A DNA stretch of 43,555 bases from an uncultured beta proteobacterium (GCA_903830985.1 CAIKVZ010000078.1:1-43555); one strand, 5' to 3'. Counted from the first letter of the stretch, positions 1 through 9,208 are shown. Made by a program: numbers and translations. Notes: generated from the sequence alone by a model not told the origin.

Positions 1-884
<884 letters not shown>

Positions 885-970
885 GGTGCGAAAGTGAAGT
901 GGAGCCTGCCATTTTAGGCAAACCACCCCGTGTCGCGCTTGCGCTATGCCAAGGATGTGGCGACTTGCGG

Positions 971-2056
971 TCAGCCCGCGATCTGCGCCGCCAGGGCCTC
1001 GCCCATGCCCGTGGTGGAGGCATCGCCACCCAGGTCCGGCGTGCGCGGGCCCTGTTTCAGCACGGTCTCGATGGCGCGCACGATGGCGTCGTGGGCCTCG
1101 CGCATCACGCCCTGGCCGTGGCCCAGGAAGTCCAGCATGAGCGCGCCCGACCACACCATGGCAACGGGATTGGCGATGTTCTTGCCGTAGATGTCGGGCG
1201 CCGAGCCGTGCACCGGTTCGAACAGCGAGGGGAAGTTGCGCTCCGGGTTGAGATTGGCCGAAGGCGCCAGGCCGATGGTGCCGGTGGTGGCCGGACCCAG
1301 GTCGGACAGAATGTCGCCGAACAGGTTGGTGGCAGCCACCACGTCGAAGCGACCCGGCTGCAGCACGAAGCGCGCGCTCAGGATGTCGATGTGCTGCTTG
1401 TCCAGCGTGACCTCGGGGTAGTCGACGCCCACGGCGTCGGCGCGCTTGTCCCACCAGGGCATGCTGATGGCGATGCCATTGGACTTGGTGGCCAGGGTCA
1501 GATGCTTGCGCGGACGGCTTTGCGCCAGCTCGAAGGCGAACCTCAGCAGCCGGTCCGCGCCGTGGCGCGAATACACCGACTCCTGGATCACGATCTCGCG
1601 CTCCGTGCCCTCGTACATGATGCCGCCCAGCGAGGTGTATTCGCCCTCGGTGTTCTCGCGCACCACGAAGTACTCGATGTCGCCCGGCTTGCGCCCGGCC
1701 AGCGGGCAGGGAACGCCTTCGAACAGGCGCACCGGACGCAGGTTCACATACTGGTCGAACTCGCGTCGGAACTTGAGCAGCGAACCCCAGAGCGAGATGT
1801 GGTCCGGCACCGTGGCCGGCCAGCCGACAGCGCCGAACAGGATCGCATCGAAGCCGCTGAGCTGCGGCTTCCAGTCGTCCGGCATCATCTTGCCGTGCTC
1901 CAGGTAATAGTCGCAGTGCGCCCAGTCGAAATGCACGAACTCCAGCCCCAGCTGGAAGCGCTGGTCCACGGCCTGCAGCACGCGCAAGCCCTCGGGCATG
2001 ACTTCCCTGCCGATGCCGTCACCGGCGATGACGGCGATTTTGAATTTCTTTTGCAT
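971..2056 (-). CDS. ttuC: Tartrate / D-malate dehydrogenase (decarboxylating)
   Basis: The 361-residue protein belongs to the isocitrate/isopropylmalate dehydrogenase family and matches the usual length of TtuC/DmlA. Visible signatures are AGDGIGREVMPEGL at the N-terminus, the substrate-loop segment VRENTEGEYTSLGG, and the metal/nucleotide-binding end FEPVHGSAPDIYGKNIANP. Members oxidise D-malate or tartrate with NAD and may decarboxylate the product. The start ATG at 2056 gives MQKKFKIAVIAGDGIG. An upstream in-frame extension has no family counterpart. The SLAC1/TDT transporter gene at 2516 could supply a C4-dicarboxylate substrate, but this link is inferred. 3-Isopropylmalate dehydrogenase is less likely because of the VGWPATVPDHISLWG segment typical of the tartrate group. 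Confidence 0.87.
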   Translation of the reverse strand: MQKKFKIAVIAGDGIGREVMPEGLRVLQAVDQRFQLGLEFVHFDWAHCDYYLEHGKMMPDDWKPQLSGFDAILFGAVGWPATVPDHISLWGSLLKFRREFDQYVNLRPVRLFEGVPCPLAGRKPGDIEYFVVRENTEGEYTSLGGIMYEGTEREIVIQESVYSRHGADRLLRFAFELAQSRPRKHLTLATKSNGIAISMPWWDKRADAVGVDYPEVTLDKQHIDILSARFVLQPGRFDVVAATNLFGDILSDLGPATTGTIGLAPSANLNPERNFPSLFEPVHGSAPDIYGKNIANPVAMVWSGALMLDFLGHGQGVMREAHDAIVRAIETVLKQGPRTPDLGGDASTTGMGEALAAQIAG

Positions 2057-2306
2057 GGTTGATCTCGAAGGAGTGAATAAAGGGTGGAGCGGTCGCTTCA
2101 GGGGCCGGCACCGGGCACAGCGCGGCGCATTGCTAAAAATACCGGCAAAGCCATGCCATGGTAGCGCCGATGGACCACAGACCACGGCCCGCTAACGCCA
2201 CCACACGCAAGATTCTTAAGCCATCCCAAGGCAGGGCGCGGCTTCGAACCCTAGAATGACCCGGGAGCTGTGCGCGCGGATTTGCACTGCCATGGCGGCA
2301 CCCCAC

Positions 2307-2519
2307 ATGAAAAAAAAATTTCCCCTACACCCGTCCAGGCCCGAGCTGATCTGCTGGGGCTGCGACAAATACTGCGCGACCGGCGCCATGTTGTGCGGCA
2401 ACGGCTCCGATCGCACGCAGCACCCGTTCGAATTGTTCGGCGCGGACTGGCTGGTGCTGGGCAAGAACTATGCGCCGGACCCGACACTGCCCGCACAACC
2501 CAGTGAGTCATCGAGTTGA
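2307..2519 (+). CDS. DUF3079 small cysteine-rich protein
   Basis: The 70-residue protein starts MKKKFPLHPSRPELICWGCD and has four clustered cysteines (CWGC, KYC and LCGNG), followed by GSDRTQHPFELFGADW. This is the DUF3079 pattern. The family has no established role; the Cys layout suggests a small metal-binding or redox fold (inference). The frame is open from 2256, but the ATG at 2307 aligns with the family N-terminus. Its stop (2517-2519) overlaps the TTG start of the transporter gene (TTGA), so the two are probably translationally coupled. Confidence 0.8.
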   Translation: MKKKFPLHPSRPELICWGCDKYCATGAMLCGNGSDRTQHPFELFGADWLVLGKNYAPDPTLPAQPSESSS

Positions 2520-3562
2520 ACAAGGCCACGGCGTCCACGGTTGCGCCGAAATCGGTCTGGCTGCAATCCCTGCACCCGGGCAACTTCGCCATGGTCATGG
2601 CCAGTGGAATTCTGTCCACCGGTTTTTCCATGCTGCACTTCGATGCCCTGGCGCAAGGACTTTACCTGGTCGCCATCGCGGTCTGGCTGGCCCTGCTGGC
2701 GCTCAGCACGGCACGCGCATGGCGCTACTTTCCCGCGGTGCGCATCGACCTGCTGAATCCGCGCATGGTGTTTTCCTATTTCACCCTGGTGGCGGCGACG
2801 GCCATCGTCGGCCTGCTGCTGCAGGCACGCGGCCACAGCGCACTGGCCATGGCCTGCTGGGTGCTGGCCTTTCTTGCCTGGTGTGCCCTGCTCTACCTCA
2901 GCTTCAGCGTGCTGACTTTCTTGACGCACGAGCACAACGTCAACATCGTGCACGGAGGCTGGCTGATCTCCATCGTCGGCACGCAATCGCTGGTGCTGCT
3001 GGGAGCTCGAATCGCACCCGAACTCGGCCCCTACGCCAAATTCATGATGGTGGAAATCCACATGCTGTGGGGCCTGGGTCTGGCCTTCTACGGCATCTTC
3101 GTGACGCTGTTTTGCTACCGCATCTTCTTTCTGACGCTCAAGCCCGAGCAGGTGTCGCCGCTGCTGTGGGTCGTGATGGGGGCGGCGGCGATCTGCGCCA
3201 ATGCCGGCACCAGCCTGCTGACCGGCGACCCGCTGCTGCCGTTTCTGCTGACGCAGCGCCCCTTCGTGGACGGCATGACGATGCTGATCTGGGCCTGGGC
3301 CACCTGGTGGATTCCCATGCTGCTCATGTTCTTCGTCTGGAAACATGGGGTGCACAGACTCCCGTTGCGCTACGAGCCCGTGCAGTGGAGCTTCGTATTT
3401 CCGCTGGGCATGTACGCCGTGGCCAGCGGGCGCCTGGGACTGGCCGCTGAATTCGCACCGCTGGAGTGGATTTCCGAGCTCATGGTGTGGGTCTGCTTCG
3501 TCGCCTGGTGCCTCGCACTGACCGGGTTTCTGCGTCAACTGCTGCGCCGCAGCCCGTCCTGA
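2516..3562 (+). CDS. SLAC1/TDT-family transporter (TehA / C4-dicarboxylate type)
   Basis: The 348-residue, very hydrophobic protein has about ten predicted transmembrane segments. It opens with LHPGNFAMVMASGILSTGF, the first-helix signature of the tellurite-resistance/dicarboxylate transporter (SLAC1) family. Later helices contain HGGWLISIVGTQSL and WATWWIPMLLMFF. Members are anion channels or carriers (malate, chloride, tellurite-linked). An in-frame stop at 2504 leaves the TTG at 2516 as the first usable start, overlapping the DUF3079 stop. It converges with the LysR gene, leaving a 7-bp gap. The substrate is unknown; a C4-dicarboxylate is possible given the nearby tartrate/malate dehydrogenase. 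Confidence 0.83.
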   Translation: MNKATASTVAPKSVWLQSLHPGNFAMVMASGILSTGFSMLHFDALAQGLYLVAIAVWLALLALSTARAWRYFPAVRIDLLNPRMVFSYFTLVAATAIVGLLLQARGHSALAMACWVLAFLAWCALLYLSFSVLTFLTHEHNVNIVHGGWLISIVGTQSLVLLGARIAPELGPYAKFMMVEIHMLWGLGLAFYGIFVTLFCYRIFFLTLKPEQVSPLLWVVMGAAAICANAGTSLLTGDPLLPFLLTQRPFVDGMTMLIWAWATWWIPMLLMFFVWKHGVHRLPLRYEPVQWSFVFPLGMYAVASGRLGLAAEFAPLEWISELMVWVCFVAWCLALTGFLRQLLRRSPS

Positions 3563-3569
3563 ATGTCGA

Positions 3570-4529
3570 TCAACTCGGGCCCGGCTCTTCCATCCTGGCT
3601 TCGTCGCCCAGCCATTGACGAAAGGCCTCCACGGCAGGACGCGCCGCGATGGCCTCGGGAGTCACCAGGTAGTAGGCGTACTGGCGTCCCACGGCGACAT
3701 CAAAGGGCGAGACCAGGCTGCCTTGCGCCAGCGCCGCAGCCACCAGGGGCCTCGAAGCCAGGGCCACGCCCTGTCCGTCGAGCGCGGCGACAAACACCAG
3801 GTCCGAGTCGCTGAAGTGGGGGCCGGCGTTGCTGTCCACGCCGTTGACACCGGCCAGCCGAAACCACTCTTCCCAACCCGGAATCGTGTGCTCTCCGGCC
3901 ATGGCGTCGTCGTGCAGCAGCACCTGACGGCCCATGTCGGCGGGCTCGTGCAGCGCATTCGCGGCCAGGTATTTCGGACTGCAAACGGCGATGTAGTCGG
4001 CGCCAAAAACCCGGTCGACGCGAAAACCGGGATAGTTGCCGCCGCCAAAGCGGATCACCACGGCCGAGTCCTCTTCGCGCAGATCCACGCTGTCCAGCGC
4101 CATCGATCCTGGCGGGAGGTCGCCATCGACGGCGTTCAGTGATCGGATCACGTGCAGGTTCAAGTCCGGCGCGGCCAGCGCCAAGCGCCGCAGGCGCGGC
4201 ACCAGCCAGCGCGTGGCAAAGGAAGGCGGTGCGACCACGATGAGGCGCCCCTTGGAGACCAGCTGACGGGTGTTTTCCACGGCTGCGGCAAAGCACTCCA
4301 GGCCCTCGCGCACCTTGGCCAGCATGGCCTCGCCTTCGGCGGTGAGCTCCAGCGCGCGCGCCAGGCGGCGAAACAGCGGCAGGTCGAGAAAATCTTCGAG
4401 CAGCTTGATCTGGTGACTCACCGCCGTGGGCGTGACCGACAACTCGACCGCGGCGTTCTTGAAGCTGAGGTGGCGCGCGGCGGCTTCAAAGGCGCGCAGG
4501 GAATTCAGTGGCGGCAGGCGGTAGGACAT
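3570..4529 (-). CDS. LysR-family transcriptional regulator, GcvA-like
   Basis: The 319-residue protein has the canonical LysR layout. A winged HTH covers residues 5-65 (LNSLRAFEAAARHLSFKNAA, then SVTPTAVSHQIKLLEDFL), followed by a two-lobed periplasmic-binding-like effector domain from about residue 90 (RLIVVAPPSFATRWLVPRL). The wording is closest to the GcvA subgroup. The ATG at 4529 gives the standard N-terminus. It is divergent from the two small ORFs at 4648 and 4851 and convergent with the SLAC1 gene. LysR proteins usually control a divergent neighbour, so the small ORFs are the first candidates for targets. The effector cannot be read from the sequence. Confidence 0.92.
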   Translation of the reverse strand: MSYRLPPLNSLRAFEAAARHLSFKNAAVELSVTPTAVSHQIKLLEDFLDLPLFRRLARALELTAEGEAMLAKVREGLECFAAAVENTRQLVSKGRLIVVAPPSFATRWLVPRLRRLALAAPDLNLHVIRSLNAVDGDLPPGSMALDSVDLREEDSAVVIRFGGGNYPGFRVDRVFGADYIAVCSPKYLAANALHEPADMGRQVLLHDDAMAGEHTIPGWEEWFRLAGVNGVDSNAGPHFSDSDLVFVAALDGQGVALASRPLVAAALAQGSLVSPFDVAVGRQYAYYLVTPEAIAARPAVEAFRQWLGDEARMEEPGPS

Positions 4530-4647
4530 GGATGAGTTTTATTGCTTCGTCGGATGAGAATTGATCGTTTGCTGCGCCGCACCATCGGCCTTATCGTAGC
4601 ACCCATGCCCTCAAGAAGGGCTGCAACCCACAGAAAGATCCACCATC

Positions 4648-4836
4648 ATGGAACACAGCTACCTCGACATCCAGGACCACATTCAGTCGGCCCGACAGCA
4701 GCGCAGCCTCGCCCTGGCCAGCATCATTTCCAGTGCCCTGGCCAAGTGCCGCCAGACCATTTCCAGCCTGCAGGTTCGCCCTGCCAGGAACAGCGCCAAG
4801 CGCAGCGCGCGCCTGGCCTATCCCACCCTGCCCTGA
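4648..4836 (+). CDS. Small hypothetical protein
   Basis: A 62-codon frame starting MEHSYLDIQDHIQSARQQRS and ending in a basic tail (RPARNSAKRSARLAYPTLP). No family is recognised. The first half looks like amphipathic helix (IQSARQQRSLALASIISSAL), followed by a Lys/Arg-rich C-terminus reminiscent of tiny DNA- or membrane-associated regulators, but nothing more can be claimed. It lies 118 bp from the divergent LysR gene and 14 bp before the next small frame, so the two could form a mini-operon. The unremarkable ribosome-binding region and short length keep confidence moderate. Confidence 0.5.
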   Translation: MEHSYLDIQDHIQSARQQRSLALASIISSALAKCRQTISSLQVRPARNSAKRSARLAYPTLP

Positions 4837-4850
4837 ACACTGAAGCTCAC

Positions 4851-5033
4851 ATGAAAACCCTTTTCAGCGTATTCAACGGCGTCGTCGGCATATTGTTTGT
4901 GCTGCTGGGCGTGCGCATCTTCCACAGCCTGACTCTTGGCGCCGTGAATGCGGTCGCGGCGCTGATGGCCCTGTTCTTGGGCGGCGCCTGTCTGTGGCTG
5001 GCCAGCCAAACAGTGAGCGAGCGCAGCGACTGA
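4851..5033 (+). CDS. Small two-helix membrane protein
   Basis: A 60-residue frame from the ATG at 4851: MKTLFSVFNGVVGILFVLLG followed by a short polar turn and a second hydrophobic stretch (VNAVAALMALFLGGACLWLA). This predicts a hairpin of two transmembrane helices with a short charged C-terminus (SERSD). The frame extends upstream, but that part is proline/basic-rich and overlaps the previous small gene, so it is not used. No family is recognised. It stops 5 bp before the convergent Fnr-type gene. Small inner-membrane proteins of this kind often modulate a larger complex; no partner is evident. Confidence 0.5.
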   Translation: MKTLFSVFNGVVGILFVLLGVRIFHSLTLGAVNAVAALMALFLGGACLWLASQTVSERSD

Positions 5034-5038
5034 CAGCA

Positions 5039-5770
5039 TCAGTTGGGCTGCAGCAGTTCCAGTTGCAGCAGGCGGTAAACGCGGCCCTGCTTGTCGAGTT
5101 GCTCGAGCACCCGATCGCGCACCAGTGCGCTGATTTCTCGACTCACGGTTTCGAGTTTCAGGTCGAGCATGGCGCCCATGTCTTCGCGGGAAAATAGCGT
5201 GACCACCTGCGCGTCGACGTGACCACGCATCTTCAGCACCAGGCTGGCCACGCGCTGGCGAGCGGTACCGAAGTTCATATCGGCCAGCCAGTCGTCGGCC
5301 TCGCGCAACTGCTGCTGCCACTTTTCCATCAGGCTCTGGTGCAGACGCGGGCTGTTCCCGGCCAGGGTATGCACGACCGACAGGGGAATGCGGCACACCG
5401 ACAACTCGCTCAAGGCCACAGCCTGGTTGTCATAGTGCGCGGTGCCCAGCGCTTCGAGTCCGGCCACGTCGCCCACGCGCAGCACCCGCACAATGCGCTG
5501 GCGCCCGTCGGCGGAAAAACGCACCAGCTTGAGCATGCCGGAGCGCACACAGAAGACACCCTGCGCCTCGGCCCCCTGGGCATACAGCACCGACGCGGCT
5601 GCGTGACCGAGCACGTCGATGGGTGAGTGGATCAGGCCAAAATCACGGTCATTCAGTTTGGCGAACAGCCCCAGATCATGCGTGGCACAGCTGCGGCAAT
5701 CGGCGGCGCCGCGCCACGCGGCTTCGGTTTGAATCGGAATCACGCTGCGCAGCTTGGCGCCGGTCTTCAT
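5039..5770 (-). CDS. Crp/Fnr-family transcriptional regulator
   Basis: The 243-residue protein has a cyclic-nucleotide-binding-like beta-roll (about residues 50-150), a dimerisation helix and a winged HTH. The recognition helix contains ETVSR (LDLKLETVSREISAL), the Fnr-type reading head expected to contact TTGAT half-sites. The N-terminus has C25-x2-C28, and C126 in SVCRIP sits where E. coli Fnr has its essential C122. The third N-terminal cysteine of the canonical C-x2-C-x5-C is missing; C74 is extra. Cluster binding is therefore uncertain. It precedes the rhodanese and ccoG genes only in map order: on this strand it is the most downstream, 21 bp after the rhodanese stop. A role in microaerobic oxidase control is inferred. 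Confidence 0.88.
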   Translation of the reverse strand: MKTGAKLRSVIPIQTEAAWRGAADCRSCATHDLGLFAKLNDRDFGLIHSPIDVLGHAAASVLYAQGAEAQGVFCVRSGMLKLVRFSADGRQRIVRVLRVGDVAGLEALGTAHYDNQAVALSELSVCRIPLSVVHTLAGNSPRLHQSLMEKWQQQLREADDWLADMNFGTARQRVASLVLKMRGHVDAQVVTLFSREDMGAMLDLKLETVSREISALVRDRVLEQLDKQGRVYRLLQLELLQPN

Positions 5771-5791
5771 GGCAGACCTTGCATCAGACGT

Positions 5792-6223
5792 TCATTGCAC
5801 GGGCAAGGCGCGCTTGATCCAGCCCGGTCCAGCGCCGCTACCCGACATGCCTTCTTTGACATTGAAGACCTGGGTGAAACCCTGCGACTCCAGGAAACTC
5901 TGCGCCTTCGAACTGCGACTGCCGCTGCGGCAAATCAGCGCCACCGGGGCACTCTTGTTGCCCTTGGTCTGCTTGAGCACGGCTTCGAGAAAGCCTGCGT
6001 CACCCTTGGACTGGTTGATGTCGATGCGCGCCGCCCCCAGGGGTGAGCCGGTTTCCTTCCACTCGGCCGGCGTGCGCACGTCAATCAGCGTGAGCTTGGC
6101 CGCCTGGCTCGCGGCCAGAGCGTCCGGGGCGCTCATGTCAGCGCCGGCAAATGCCGATGTCAGAGTGGCCAGCGCCAGGCAGGCAATCAGGCCGCGGCGC
6201 GTCATTTTCAGGATGTTCAGCAT
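5792..6223 (-). CDS. Periplasmic rhodanese-like protein
   Basis: The 143-residue protein starts with a basic and then hydrophobic signal peptide (MTRRGLIACLALATLTSAFAGA), so export is expected. A single rhodanese domain follows: KLTLIDVRTPAEWKETG, then the active-site loop LICRSGSRSSKA with the catalytic cysteine at about residue 98, and VFNVKEGMSG near the end. Rhodaneses carry sulfane sulfur as a cysteine persulfide. It lies 37 bp downstream of ccoG and 21 bp upstream of the Fnr-type regulator on the same strand. An alternative start at the internal Met (6205) would shorten the signal peptide only slightly. The sulfur donor and acceptor are unknown. Confidence 0.88.
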   Translation of the reverse strand: MLNILKMTRRGLIACLALATLTSAFAGADMSAPDALAASQAAKLTLIDVRTPAEWKETGSPLGAARIDINQSKGDAGFLEAVLKQTKGNKSAPVALICRSGSRSSKAQSFLESQGFTQVFNVKEGMSGSGAGPGWIKRALPVQ

Positions 6224-6260
6224 GGCAAGGCAACTTTTTTGAGGATTAACGGGGTTCGGC

Positions 6261-7706
6261 TCAGCGCGGGGTCAGGAATGCCGACTTTTCGGACAGTTTA
6301 CCAAGGCCCTTGAGCGATTCGATCTCGAAGTGGATCGGTTGCGAACCCGCATGGGTCGCGTCGGCGGGCGAGCGCACGTGCAACACCACCCAGCGCGACG
6401 CTGCCGCATCGACCGTGAAGTCGGCCTTGTCTTCAATCTCCAGCCCCGACCAGCCGCTCACGCCAATGTGAAATGACTGCGCCGACTCGGTCGCGTTCAT
6501 GAGTTGCAGGCGGTAGACGTTCTCGATTTTTCCGTCTTCCACCTCGCGCGCCATCACCGCGCGGTCCCGCACCACGTCGACCTTGAAGGGAATGCGCACG
6601 GCCAGGCTCACGCCCATGGCCACGACGATGCTCGCCAGCACGCTGGTGTAGATCAGCACCCGGGGCCGGAACACGTGACGCAGGATCTGCGCCTGGGACC
6701 AGCCCTGCTTGACGGCGTTTTGCGTGGAGTACTTGACCAGGCCGCGCGCATAACCCATCTTGTCCATCACCGTATCGCACACGTCGGCGCAGGCACCACA
6801 GCCTATGCACTCGTACTGCAGACCCTTGCGGATGTCGATGCCCGTCGGACACACCACCACGCACAGGTCACAGTCGACACAGGCGCCCAGCCCCAGCTTG
6901 CCCGGATCGGCCTTGCGCGAACGCGAACCACGAGGTTCGCCGCGCTGCTCGTCGTAGGTCACGACCAGCGTGTCGTGGTCGAACATGGCGCTTTGAAAGC
7001 GCGCATAAGGGCACATGTATTTGCACACCTGTTCGCGCATGAAACCGGCGTTGCCGTAGGTGGCAAAGCCGTAGAAGAAAATCCAGAAGATTTCCCAGGC
7101 GTTGATCTCCCACTCCATGAATTGCCAGCCGAGTTCGCGGATCGGCGTGAAGTAGCCGACGAAGCTGAACCCGGTCCACAGCGCGAAGGCAACCCACAAC
7201 AGCTGCTTGCCGGTCTTGCGCGCCGCCGTTTCCACCGTCATGGGTTCGCCGTCGCGGCGCATGCGCATGGAGCGGTCGCCCTCGAGCTTGCGCTCTATCC
7301 ACAGGAAGATTTCCGTGTAGACGGTTTGCGGGCAGGCGTAGCCGCACCACAGTCTTCCCGCGACGGCGGTGAACAGGAACAGCGATAGCGCGGAAATCAC
7401 CAACAGACCGGTCAGGTAGATGAAGTCCTGCGGATACAGCACCAGGCCGAAGATATAGAAGCGCCGCGCCGTCAGGTCAAACAGCACGGCCTGGCGCTGC
7501 CCCCACTCGAGCCAGGGCAGCCCGTAGAAGATGATCTGCGTGAGCCACACCAGGGCCCAGCGCCACTTCGAGAACAGCCCCGTGACGCTGCGCGGATAGA
7601 TCTTCTTGTGCGCTGCGTAAAGTGAATGCACAACCTGTTCGGAGCTGTCGGGCTCTGCAGCCGGGGCACTTTGCGGACCGGATTCAGGCAATTGCGGGGC
7701 GGTCAT
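6261..7706 (-). CDS. ccoG: Cytochrome cbb3 oxidase accessory protein CcoG (FixG-like)
   Basis: The 481-residue protein has several transmembrane helices in the first half (GLPWLEWGQRQAVLFDLTAR, then LYPQDFIYLTGLLVISALSL), the conserved GRLWCGYACPQTVYTEIF and CKYMCPYARFQ motifs, two ferredoxin-type clusters (CVDCDLCVVVCPTGI and CIGCGACADVCDTVM), and a C-terminal Ig-like IG_FixG domain after another helix near residue 355. CcoG reduces Cu(II) to Cu(I) for assembly of the CuB site of cbb3-type oxidase. The ccoNOPQ and ccoI genes are not in the window. The ATG at 7706 matches the family start. The gene is 30 bp downstream of the CopD-like gene. Confidence 0.95.
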   Translation of the reverse strand: MTAPQLPESGPQSAPAAEPDSSEQVVHSLYAAHKKIYPRSVTGLFSKWRWALVWLTQIIFYGLPWLEWGQRQAVLFDLTARRFYIFGLVLYPQDFIYLTGLLVISALSLFLFTAVAGRLWCGYACPQTVYTEIFLWIERKLEGDRSMRMRRDGEPMTVETAARKTGKQLLWVAFALWTGFSFVGYFTPIRELGWQFMEWEINAWEIFWIFFYGFATYGNAGFMREQVCKYMCPYARFQSAMFDHDTLVVTYDEQRGEPRGSRSRKADPGKLGLGACVDCDLCVVVCPTGIDIRKGLQYECIGCGACADVCDTVMDKMGYARGLVKYSTQNAVKQGWSQAQILRHVFRPRVLIYTSVLASIVVAMGVSLAVRIPFKVDVVRDRAVMAREVEDGKIENVYRLQLMNATESAQSFHIGVSGWSGLEIEDKADFTVDAAASRWVVLHVRSPADATHAGSQPIHFEIESLKGLGKLSEKSAFLTPR

Positions 7707-7736
7707 AAATCTGTCCTTGGAAAAGTTGAAATCTGA

Positions 7737-8213
7737 TTAGCTGGAGACGCCGGCAAGGGTCACGATGACGATCACCGTGCCGAGGCACAGGTTCACCGCC
7801 ACCCAGCGGCGGATACGCGCCAACAGGTCTGCACCGGCGGGCCAGTCGGCGCCGGCAACGGCGCGCGTCAGGCGGGTAAACAGCGCGAAACGAATGAAGA
7901 GAAAGATCACCAGCATGAGCGCGCCCAGCACGGCCATCACCAGCCACTCCAGCGGCAGATTCAGGTGGGCACCCCAGAGCATGCTTTGGCGCTCGCTGCG
8001 CCCCAGCATCCAGGCGCCGCTGAGCACGGCCAGGCCGGACGACAGCAGCACGGCCTGGAAAAATCGGCGCAGCACTTCGTGCATGAGACGCAAGCGCTGC
8101 GGCGGTGCCAGCGACGCCACGGCGGGACGCAAAAAGAAATGGGCAAACACCATGCCGCCCAGCCAGACGATGATGGACAGCAGGTGGATGCTCTTGAGTG
8201 CGGCGTAAATCAT
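7737..8213 (-). CDS. CopD-like four-helix integral membrane protein
   Basis: The 158-residue protein has four clear hydrophobic segments. The first, ALKSIHLLSIIVWLGGMVFA, contains a His in the membrane as in CopD-type proteins; later segments are VLLSSGLAVLSGAWMLG, WLVMAVLGALMLVIFLFIRF and LGTVIVIVTLAG. Such proteins are often annotated as CopD-family or putative haem/copper membrane proteins. The ATG at 8213 overlaps the stop of the upstream SLAC1 gene by 4 bp (ATGA), so the pair is translationally coupled, and ccoG follows within 30 bp. This suggests a role around oxidase or copper biogenesis (inference from context). Confidence 0.7.
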   Translation of the reverse strand: MIYAALKSIHLLSIIVWLGGMVFAHFFLRPAVASLAPPQRLRLMHEVLRRFFQAVLLSSGLAVLSGAWMLGRSERQSMLWGAHLNLPLEWLVMAVLGALMLVIFLFIRFALFTRLTRAVAGADWPAGADLLARIRRWVAVNLCLGTVIVIVTLAGVSS

Positions 8214-9208
8214 GGCTTGGCCTCCAGCAACGCGATCTGTTCGGGCACCAGCAGCGTGCTGGCGCGCAGGCCCTTGTAGGTGGCCAGAACGAGGGCCGCC
8301 ACCACCAGGGTGCTCAGTGCCAGCAGCAACATGCCGAGCGCGCCAAACCAGGCCGGCTCACCCTGACCCAGGCGCAAGGTCAGGGCGCAAAAAGCGGTGA
8401 GCGGGAACGACATGCCCCAGAACGCCATGGAAAAAGGCTGGGCCAGCACGCGCCTGAAGACCTGCGCCGACCAGAGCAGAAAAAACAGCGCCACACCCCA
8501 AGCCATCCAGGCCAGCGCGACAGGTGCGCCCCATTGCAACAGCGCCAGTCCGACCGCGGCCGGCGGCGCCACGGTGATGAAGGTCGACGCCATGAGGCGC
8601 TCGGGCCACATGCCTTGAACAGCGATGCGAACGAACAGCAGCAGCATGATCAAGGGCCAAAAGAACAGGCCGATACCGAACTGCGCCAGCGACCAGACCT
8701 CAAAACCCAAGGGCACACCGGCCAGTGGTACCAGCACATTGCCCACCACCGGCAAAAACAGCACCGGTGTCACGCCGGCCCAGGCCAGACCGCCGTCCTT
8801 GCTGCCGTTGAACCAGCGCGACAGCAGCCACAGCGTGACGGCGAACTGCCAGGCCGACCCGGCCAGCCACAGCACGGTCAACCACAGCTTGGGGCCAAAC
8901 AGGTTCACCGCCACCGCCGCCAGCAGCACCATGGAAATCGGCAACATCGCGACAAACGGATGGCGCACCGGATGGCGAAAGTCCTCCACCGCAGCCTGCG
9001 GGTGGCGAGAGCGGCGCTGCAGGTAAAAGCCCAGCAAAATAACAAAGCACAGCGCCGCCAGCCCACCCAGCACCAGCGCCGCCGCGTCGGCCATCTCGCC
9101 CATGCGTGGCGCAGCGCGATGCCAGGCCAGCGCCAGTCCGCACAATCCCATGACGCTGGAGAACCAGCCGGCACCGAGAAATTTCAAAGGAGTCGCAGAG
9201 CTTGTCAT
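8210..9208 (-). CDS. SLAC1/TDT-family transporter
   Basis: The 332-residue protein has about ten transmembrane segments. It begins LKFLGAGWFSSVMGLCGLAL, the first-helix pattern of the TehA/SLAC1 family, with later segments such as WFNGSKDGGLAWAGVTPVLF and FGIGLFFWPLIMLLLFVRIA. It is the second member of this family in the window and is clearly diverged from the one at 2516. The ATG at 9208 follows a 166-bp gap containing a REP-like unit. The downstream CopD-like gene overlaps it by 4 bp. Substrate unknown; anion or weak-acid efflux would be typical. Confidence 0.82.
   Translation of the reverse strand: MTSSATPLKFLGAGWFSSVMGLCGLALAWHRAAPRMGEMADAAALVLGGLAALCFVILLGFYLQRRSRHPQAAVEDFRHPVRHPFVAMLPISMVLLAAVAVNLFGPKLWLTVLWLAGSAWQFAVTLWLLSRWFNGSKDGGLAWAGVTPVLFLPVVGNVLVPLAGVPLGFEVWSLAQFGIGLFFWPLIMLLLFVRIAVQGMWPERLMASTFITVAPPAAVGLALLQWGAPVALAWMAWGVALFFLLWSAQVFRRVLAQPFSMAFWGMSFPLTAFCALTLRLGQGEPAWFGALGMLLLALSTLVVAALVLATYKGLRASTLLVPEQIALLEAKP

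Noticed and set aside
6224-7736. Fnr boxes near ccoG and the rhodanese gene
   Set aside because: No TTGAT-N4-ATCAA match was found in the short gaps at 6224-6260 or 7707-7736.
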